A stretch of DNA of 64,000 bases, taken from the NCBI GenBank assembly GCA_029959085.1, contig JARWIR010000018.1, forward strand, positions 1,550,001 to 1,614,000. Reading direction: 5' to 3'. Below, one piece after another: positions 56,297 to 64,000 of the stretch (its first letter is position 1; the number at the start of each line of letters is the position of its first letter). The position numbers were made by a program, and so were the translations under genes. The notes under the pieces were generated by a model that saw only the letters and a program-made list of their open reading frames with translations, did no database searches and was not told the origin of the DNA. Source of the stretch: Nemophila menziesii. Its lineage: Eukaryota; Streptophyta; Magnoliopsida; Boraginales; Hydrophyllaceae.

Positions 56297-57945
56297 TTGG
56301 TGTCGCCTAGGGTGTGATAAAAATAAGCTAAATATAAGTCAAGAAAACTACGCACTCTCACCCTAGACAGGCACAGTACTGCAAGTATTACAGGGTGTAT
56401 GCAAGTTTTAGTTAATAAGTTGAGTTCGTTCTCAGGGACTTAAGTGTGTTATACGAGTAGGTAATAATAACGAGTAAAAGTAAATAATTAAAGACAGAAA
56501 ATAAAAGCAAATAAATTTTGAAATTCAGAATTAAAACTAATTAAAACTAGGAAAATAAAGACAATAAAATAAATTACTAAGAAGATGAGAAATATAGATT
56601 AGGTTTTGCTAGTATGCACTAATCCATCCAATTCTTTCTAATAGATCTACTTAATAAGGAAGAATATTAGCTCTTGTATACTCAGTCAGGATTCTAAATT
56701 CCCATTCCTTAGACCTTGAGAGCGACTAAGGGGGCTACAGCACAACCAAGACGTGGTTTCAAAAAGGGTTATAAAAGCGCTACCAAGGCCCTAAACAAAC
56801 ACTTCAATCAATTGGTGATATGGTGATTAAAACAAACCCTAGTGACTATCTAGTTAGAATCATGTTTTGTCAGAACTAATATCGACACTAGACGTTATGT
56901 GGTGGTTCAATAGTTAAACACCCAGCTAAGGTGATCATCTAACTACTATTAAGGTAATCCTAAACGTTGCGCACCACAAGGAAAACATACATTAAATCAA
57001 AACACATAATCAAATATAAAGGTAAGTAGCTAATATCAAATCAAAACATGTAATTCCCAAAGAAACTTAGATAGAAGAATTACAATTCATAGTTTATACA
57101 TGATGCAAAACCCAAGCTATGGGAGGTTTAGTTCATACCTGATGGAAATAAACTAAAAGAAATTACAAAAGACATCATCTTGCTCTCTACAATAAACTAG
57201 AAGAATAAAACTTTAAGAAGTAATTACTATGAGGCCAGGATGATTTTACAAGTGATATAAGGGTGTATTTATAGGTGTTTAGAAGACCTAATTCGTTTTC
57301 TTGAGGAAGAGATAAAGTATTGGACTTCTAGCCCAACTCAAATTCGTATGGAAATAAAGATAAACACTGCTGGACCGTTTTGAGCATATCTTCTTCGTTA
57401 TTGGTCGGTTTTTGCTCCATAAAGAATCCTCACAGAATTATCTACGTCCCTATGAGAGGAAATTACCAAAATCGGCTTCCTTGTAGGAGTAATCACCACT
57501 TCTTTAGGCGTGTGCTGCAGAATTCAGATTTAGGCAGCTTTTCCTTTTCCATATTTTTAGCTTTTGTTTCCTTATCTCCAATTACCATGCTAATCTCTTT
57601 CCATAAGTTGTAGTCTTTGACTTGGACTCTAATTAATCTCCATAATTATCTTTAAAGCTTCACACTAAAATAAACAATTAAACCCAATATGCTCTAAAAA
57701 TATTATTTCACTAAATCAAGACTCAAAATAGGAAAGTGCACTATTACTCAAGAAAATCGACTATTATAACTTCTAAAACACTAAAAATCTGTTGTTCAAA
57801 ATTTTAGCCTCGGCCAAATACACGCGGTACCTACCCCGTGGCACGGGTTTTGGGCACGCGGACCATGGCGCGGTATAGGGGGTACACCGCAGGGGTGTAC
57901 CGCGGCTTCTGTAGCTTCCTTCATCAAAATACCCGTCATAGCACC
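56297..57945 (-). mobile_element. Minus-strand relic of an ATH-3-type element
   Basis: From 56297 (GGTGTCGCCTAGGGTGTGATAA, cut here to its diagnostic end CCTAGGGTGTGATAA) to about 57745 the sequence matches the reverse of the ATH-3 LTR. The first about 110 bases of that LTR are missing. After an unassigned 75 bases a GC island of ATH-3 type follows at 57823-57915. ATH-4 inserted directly after. The polypurine tract and accessory ORF are absent, so a deletion joined LTR and island. The open frame at 57380-57613 is inside the LTR and is not a gene. Confidence 0.75.
57823..57915. repeat. GC-rich island of the ATH-3-type relic
   Basis: Words such as GGTACCTACCCCGTGGCACG, CGCGGACCATGGCGCGGTA and GGGTGTACCGCGG resemble the ATH-3 island at 36425-36691. 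Confidence 0.75.
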
Positions 57946-59506
57946 TGATGTCTCCCTAATTGTTCTTATTTTAGACCCTTGGGAGACATCATTTTTGGTG
58001 TTTATTTACTTAATTCGATAGACTTTTGGACTAAATATGCAATAATATGATTTCCCTCTTTTATTTCTAGCATTTTTAATTTATTAAACTTTTGCGCGTA
58101 ATATTGGTATTTTTAGTGTAAAGTTTACAGGTTTTAGATGTTAGCTAGAAGAGGAATCTAAAGGAGAAAGTCAAAGATCGTGAATTAGAGTCAAGACTTG
58201 AAGATAAATCCCGAAGATATTATTTTTAGAGCTGAAAATCCACTTTCCAGGCCATAGATTGCTGATTTCGAGGTGCTTAAGCGATTATTCAGCTGTTGAC
58301 CTTTGAGGAGAAATCATTCCTTATCGAGTTACGGAACTTTAGCAACTGGAATGAGGTCAATCGGAGTTGTAACGCATCGGGAAAAGTCGTTTTAGTGAAG
58401 GTGTATCAGCAGTTACGGGATTTTGGGCTTGGAAATTGCTCTTGGACATTTAATTAATATTTTATTTTCTTGTCCAAGCCCTAGTACGAATTTAGGCTTA
58501 TAAAAGGAGGTCTGGACTTCTATTTTTCTGACAATTCACATTCCACAAGATTAAACACCAGAGAGAAGCAACAGAATGAAGAAAGAAGAAGCTACAAGAG
58601 CTGGAGTGGGTCTATAGCTCCGTTCGTAGTTATTCCAATTCCGGAAATTAGGTTCTTTTTATATTTTAATTTTGTAAACAATATGAATTCCATTTCTTTT
58701 AATTTAGTTTTTAATTTTAATATGAGCTAAGATTTTCATAGTGCTTGAGAACAAACAATGGGTGAATCTTAATTTTATGAAATAACGAATGTTGAATTTG
58801 GGTTTACATTAAATTAAATTAGATTGGGTTCATTACTCTTTTCGATAATTTGTGATTATTTACTGATTTTAGAGTCGTGAACTAAAATTAGGTATTAGTA
58901 TCTAAGCTATTCCACATATGTGGCGTGTGGATCATCCTGACAGAGGGTTTAGGTATAGAATTAATTATTCAATCTAGGATAAAAGCTATTGATTCTGACG
59001 AACTTAGCTAATTCTAGGGCCAATGAGGTAAAACACTTAATCATCCAACGGTGGATCATATTTACCCTGACGGGACTAGTGACACTTTAGGATTGCCTTA
59101 TAGTCCACCCTGACGGGGGTATAAGGAATTTAGAATCCCGACCATTGTAATTGACCAATTTAGCCCTTAAACAACATAAGTTAGGAAATAAGATTAGGAA
59201 GATCCTTGCGTTCTCAAGTACTACTTCTCATTTTGCGTTTTCACTCATTTCACTTGCGTCTTAGCTTTTACTTGCATTTATAATTTGTCTTCCATTTAGT
59301 AGTTTTAATTAACAAAACCAAACAAACATTTTATTATCTTTTACTTTCCTAAGTGCATCAATCACTATTTGCTAGACATTGTGATCAACCATTCTGTCCT
59401 TGGAACGAATCTGATTTATCAGTTATACTACTTGGGACAACCGTACACTTGCAGTTGTGGTTCGATTTACATTTGCATTTATTTTAGAACACACAAAGGA
59501 CCACCA
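57946..59506 (+). repeat. ATH-4 5' LTR (1561 bp)
   Basis: It runs from TGATGTCTCC to GGACCACCA. TATAAAA lies at 58499-58505. It belongs to the same subfamily as the ATH-1 and ATH-2 LTRs. Confidence 0.96.
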
Positions 59507-59512
59507 AGTTTT

Positions 59513-59530
59513 TGGCGCCGCTGCCGGGGA
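59513..59530 (+). other. ATH-4 primer binding site
   Basis: TGGCGCCGCTGCCGGGGA, intact tRNA-Asp type, 6 bases after the LTR. Confidence 0.92.
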
Positions 59531-59637
59531 CGGTAGCGTGTGACCACGGTGTTTATCCTTTAGTGATAGTGCATTTATTTTAGTTTATCAGTTTTACGCT
59601 TTTTGTTTAGTTCTTTTCAGGTTTTTAGGTTTGGTGT

Positions 59638-60639
59638 ATGCGAAGAAGACTATTCAAGGATCTAGAGCCAACACCTCCGATCCTTAGTAATCCAGAATCG
59701 TTGATCAGACTTGCTAACAAGAGAAGAAGAGAACGAGAAGCTCTAGAAGTAGAAGAATTAAGTAACAGAATGGAAGATATCAATCTTAATGGTCAAAATA
59801 ATCAACTAGGCGCAGGTGGCCAACCTTTGGCTCCTGGCGTTATTCCTCCGGTTCCACCAGTTAATCCTAATCCTCCAGTCCAGATAGTGATGAATCATGA
59901 TCCATGGTTTACTAACGGTCCTCCAGAAGTTCCATTCCGTGCTCCTGCTATAGGAGTAGGTTCTCCAGATATTAATGTTCCGAGATTCCGACCAGATTCG
60001 GGTATGTTAGCTCAGTTCCAGAATTTTGGTAATTTTCGCGGAAGACCATCAGAAGATCCTCTTAGAGCAGTACAGAAATTCAAACAGATATGTGATTCTT
60101 ATATCACACAAGGGGTCTCAAGAGAACAGATGTATTTTGCTGCTTTTAAATTCTTTGTCATTGATGGAGCGAGTGAATGGCATGATACGCAAGATCCTAC
60201 GAAGATCACCAATTGGGACCATTTAGAAATTGCTTTCTTTGACAGGTATTACCCAAGTAATATGCGATTAGATGCTGAATTAGAATTGACGCATTTCCGT
60301 CAAGAATATGATGAAACTTTGGGTAAGAGTTGGACAAGATTCCAGATGTGTTTGCGTAAAGTTCCCAACCATGGCTATTCAGAACAACGACAGCTTAAGA
60401 TCTTTTATAGAGGCCTTGATGGGAATTCGAGAGAGAAGTTGGATACGCTATGTGGAGCAGGTTTTCTTCAAGTTCAACCCGCTCATGCGAAGATCATCCT
60501 AGAGAGAACAGTCAAGAATGAAGTTGGGTGGAATTCCGTAAGAACACCAGTAAAGGGAGTGAATAATGTTGACATGGAAGAGAAATTTGCTACGCTTGAG
60601 AATAAGATTCAGAATACGATAGAGCAACAATTGAAGTAG
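59638..60639 (+). pseudogene. ATH-4 gag (first open segment)
   Basis: The frame of 333 codons starts [14 protein letters not shown] and contains the complete gag domain ([20 protein letters not shown] to [12 protein letters not shown]). It stops at TAG 60637-60639, where ATH-1 and ATH-2 have CAG (Gln) in EQQLKQLT. The frame then continues open. A single C-to-T change explains the stop. Confidence 0.92.
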
Positions 60640-63600
60640 CTTACTTTAGCTGTAAAGGAAGGGTTTTCGAGCAAGAAGGTAGCTGTGCATGCTGCACAAG
60701 AGGTTTATATGTGTTCGATTTGCAGAGTAGATGATCATGATGAGAAAAATTGTCCGAATAACCAAGAATCAGTGATGTTTATGTCGAGCAGAGGTAATTT
60801 CAATTCAAGTGGTAACAGATATCAGCCTAATAGAAACCATCCTGGATTTCAATACTCTAATCCTAATGGGGCAGCCAATCCTACCTATGCGTATCAGCCG
60901 CGTCCCAAAGGCAACAACTATAATCCAAGACCACATAACAATTATCAAGGAGGACAGAATCAAAACAATTATGTACAAAGGCAAGCTCCTCAGAATACCT
61001 ACGATGAAAATTTAAACCAGAAAGCTTTACCTGCCCATCCACAAGAAGGAGTAGTTACCCTTCAGAAAACCGTTGAAAATTTGATTGCTCTTCAAACACA
61101 AGCATTGGAACGCCAAAACGCAGCCGAAGCAAATATGAAGATTTTCCAGAATCAGCTAAGTCAAATCAATAAACAACTGAGTCAGCGTCCACAAGGACAA
61201 CTTCCTGGCGATACTAAGAATCCGATACAACATGAAGATTGCAAGGCTGTTACATTAAGAAGTGGTAAGAACCTCCCTCCACCTCCTTTTCCTGTTATGA
61301 AAGAGAAAGAAGTTCCGAGAAAAGAAAAGGAAGTGATTGAGAAAGAGAAAGAGATTGAAAAAGATAGTGAGGTTGAAGAAATAGAAAGACCGAGGGAAGT
61401 TCCGAAAAAGAGAGACGATATTGTGACTAATCGCCCTCCACCACCGTTTCCATCTCGAGTTCAGAAAAAGGGTTATTTGGGTGATTTTCAGAAATTCTTT
61501 AATAGAGTGAAGGGTCTCAGTATTAATATTCCATTACTTGAGGCGATTCGGGATATTCCTAAGTATACGAAGTTTTTGAAGAGGGCCCTCACTAACAAAA
61601 GGCCTTATTGTGATAATGAGATGATTGGCCTTCCTGAAGAGTGTAGTGCGATTTGTCAGAGTAAATTACCTCCAAAGTTAGTTGATCCGGGGAGTTTCAC
61701 GATTCCCATATCGATTGGGGAAGAATGGAAGGGAAAGGCGTTATGTGATTTGGGGGCAAGCATAAATTTGATGCCCAAGTCAATCTTTGATAAACTAAAA
61801 ATTGGAAACGCAAGACCTACTTCTATGGTCTTGCAAATGGCGGACAGGTCTCTTGCTCATCCTGAAGGCTGTATTGAGGATGTCCTTGTTAAGGCAGGTA
61901 CACTTATATTTCCTGTTGATTTCGTAATTCTTGAATACAATGCAGATAGAAATGTCCCCATTATTTTGGGTAGACCATTCCTAGCTACAGGAAGAACATT
62001 GATCGATGTAGAGAATGGCGAATTAACGATGAGGATACAAGATGAGGAAGTGAAATTCAATGTATTTCGAGCCATGAAATTCCCAGATTCTCAGGAAGAT
62101 TGCTTCAGAATGGATGTAGTAGAACAAGCATCACAAGAGGTATTTAATTGTTTAAATTTTGATGATATCTTGCAGGCTGCTTTGACATTAGATTCACCTG
62201 AGATGATGGAGGAGCTTACAGAAACAGTAGCAGCTCTCAATTCTGAAAATCCGAAGTATAGGCGTCTTGCCTATGAACCTGTGAGAGAACCGGGGGAGAT
62301 TATTCCTAAAAAGAAGCCTTCAATTGAATCTCCTCCGGAGTTGGAAGAAAAACCATTGCCATCACACTTGAGGTATGCATATTTGGGTACTAATGAAACT
62401 TTACCTGTTATTGTTTCAGCTAATTTAACAGGTCCTCAAGAAGATAAACTGTTGCGTGTGTTAAGAGCCAACAAAGAAGCAATAGGTTGGACAATCGCTG
62501 ATATCAAAGGCATTAGTCCATCCTATTGTCAACACAAAATCATACTTGAAGATGTTAATGCACGCTCAGTTGAAGGTCAGAGAAGATTAATGCAAGCTAT
62601 GAAGGATGTGGTGAAGAAAGAGGTGATCAAGCTTTTAGATGCGGGGATTATTTATCCCATTTCGAGTAGTGAATGGGTGAGCCCAATTCAGTGTGTACCG
62701 AAGAAAGGAGGAATGACAACAGTTCTTAATGATAAAAATGAAGCAATTCCTTCAAGAACGGTAGTTGGATGGAGAGTTTGCATGGATTACAGAAAGCTGA
62801 ACAAGGCCACCAGAAAAGATCATTTCCCTTTGCCCTTCATCGATCAAATGTTAGATAAACTAGCCGGAAGAGAGTACTATTGCTTCTTGGATGATTACTC
62901 CGGGTACAATCAAATTTACGTGGCTCCAGAAGATCAACATAAGACTACCTTTACATGCCCATTTGGTACCTTTGCATATCGCAGAATGCCATTTGGGTTG
63001 TGTAACGCTCCCGCTACTTTTCAAAGGTGTATGATGGCCATCTTCTGGGATATGATAGATAATTTCCTTGAAGTGTTTATGGATGATTTCTCCGTGTTCG
63101 GTGATGATTTTGATATATGTTTAGACAACTTGGAGAAAGTGTTAGTGAGATGCAAGGAAACAGATCTGGTGCTCAACTGGGAGAAGTGTCATTTCATGGT
63201 TCGCGAAGGTATTGTTCTGGGTCACAAAGTTTTGAGTGCGGGTTTAGAGGTTGATAGAGGTAATTAAAACTCTTCCCCCTCCTGTTTCTGTTAAAGGGGT
63301 AAGGAGTTTTCTTGGCCATGCTGGCTTTTATAGGCGTTTTATTAAAGATTTTTCTAAGATTGCTAAACTGTTATGCAACTTACTCGAAAAGGATTGTAAA
63401 TTCCTTTTTGATGAAGCTTGTTTAGCGGCCTTCAAAGCAATCAAAGAAAAGCTTATTTCTGCTCCTATAGTGTTACCTCCAGATTGGAATTTACCGTTTG
63501 AGGTTATGTGTGATGCGAGTGATTTGTGTATGGGAGCTGTATTGGGACAGAGAAAAGAGAAAGTTTTTCATTCAATTTACTATGCTAGTAAAACTTTTAG

Positions 63601-64000
63601 TGGTGCTCAGATTAATTACACAGTTACAGAAAAGGAGTTGCTAGCAGTTGTATATTCGTTTGATAAATTTCGCTCTTATCTTCTTGGAGCAAAAGTTATT
63701 GTTTATACAGATCATTCCGCGATCAGATTTCTTATGGAGAAGAAAGATGCGAAACCAAGGTTAATCATATGGGTGTTATTACTTCAAGAGTTCGATTTAG
63801 AGATCAAAGATAGAAAGGGTTGTGAGAATCAGGTTGCAGATCATCTATCGCGTTTAGAGGGTTCAGAGATGAATAGTGGTACTGAAGCGGTTAGAGAAGA
63901 GTTTCCTGATGAGAGTTTATGCGTTGTTCGTGATTATGAGGCTCCGTGGTATGCAGATATTGCGAATTTAGTGGTGAGTGGTGTTTTTCCTGAAGGCTCT
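60640..64000 (+). pseudogene. ATH-4 knuckle, protease, reverse transcriptase, RNase H, partial integrase
   Basis: In the same frame as gag after the TAG: CCHC knuckle (CSICRVDDHDEKNC), charged linker, protease ([24 protein letters not shown]) and reverse transcriptase with [22 protein letters not shown] and FMDDF, open to 63267. An 11-base deletion near 63258, between two GATAGAG words that are both present in ATH-1, then shifts the frame. RNase H ([26 protein letters not shown]) and the beginning of the integrase side continue in another frame to the window edge. In contrast to ATH-2, protease and reverse transcriptase are fused in one frame. Confidence 0.92.

Larger units (their letters stand above)
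57946..64000 (+). mobile_element. ATH-4: Athila element, 5' part, cut by window edge
   Basis: It begins with a 1561-bp LTR, then primer site and gag-pol close to ATH-1 and ATH-2. The internal region is still within RNase H/integrase at 64000. The left flank is GCACC (57941-57945); the matching duplication would lie outside the window. Confidence 0.95.

Noticed and set aside
57380..57613. 77-codon plus-strand frame
   Set aside because: It lies inside the minus-strand ATH-3-type LTR relic and is not kept in the intact LTRs.

Overview
This window is a repeat-dense stretch of a plant nuclear genome, most likely a eudicot. It has introns with GT/AG borders, an F-box gene of plant type, and many Ty3/gypsy elements of the Athila lineage. 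Their primer binding site TGGCGCCGCTGCCGGGGA is the tRNA-Asp type known for that lineage. No species is named because nothing diagnostic was seen. Well over half of the window is retrotransposon, much of it nested, and only one intact host gene was found.

Layout. 1-470 holds a decayed LINE reverse transcriptase (minus). About 600-2928 is a decayed Ty1/copia element ending in a 246-bp LTR. 3185-4980 is a minus-strand Athila solo LTR (target duplication CAAAC) that carries a Tourist-like MITE. 4986-7360 is mostly featureless. 7361-9354 is a broken multi-exon gene resembling plant DEK_C/HIRIP3-type histone chaperones, with a MITE in its first intron. 9355-26287 is an Athila tandem array (truncated internal region, LTR, internal region, LTR), here called ATH-1. 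26288-27760 holds NLR-like debris. 27771-29246 is a Pack-MULE (9-bp target duplication) that captured part of a RelA/SpoT homologue. 29308-30909 (minus) is an intact F-box gene. 31805-31996 is a Mutator-type MITE with a perfect 9-bp duplication. 32450-53411 is ATH-3, a divergent and internally deleted Athila relative (duplication ATAAT). It is split by ATH-2, a young minus-strand Athila element at 36692-49472 (duplication CACGT, nearly identical LTRs). 53642-55540 is a hairpin minisatellite interrupted by another solo LTR. 56297-57945 is a minus-strand ATH-3-type relic. 57946-64000 is the 5' part of ATH-4.

How the elements work. Each Athila element reads LTR, tRNA primer site, gag, protease, reverse transcriptase, RNase H, integrase, GC-rich palindrome island, accessory ORF, about 1.5 kb of 3' noncoding RNA, polypurine tract, LTR. 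The accessory ORF sits where env-like genes lie in this lineage. Its product has a charged N-terminus, a globular core and a C-terminal coiled coil, with no visible membrane segment. All gag-pol copies are broken. ATH-2 is closest to intact, with one extra base between protease and reverse transcriptase and one late stop in the accessory ORF.

Most interesting signal. Across three diverged subfamilies the non-coding 3' half keeps the same order of small elements. A polypurine-like motif (core GAGTTTGGGGT) occurs five times in matching positions. A hairpin directly before the true polypurine tract shows three compensatory base-pair changes. A second hairpin after the accessory ORF keeps pairing through a wobble change. 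A 27-base block is identical in all four copies. The GC islands keep their layout while their palindrome core has been replaced throughout each subfamily. Together these look like a selected RNA or priming system that the protein annotation does not explain.
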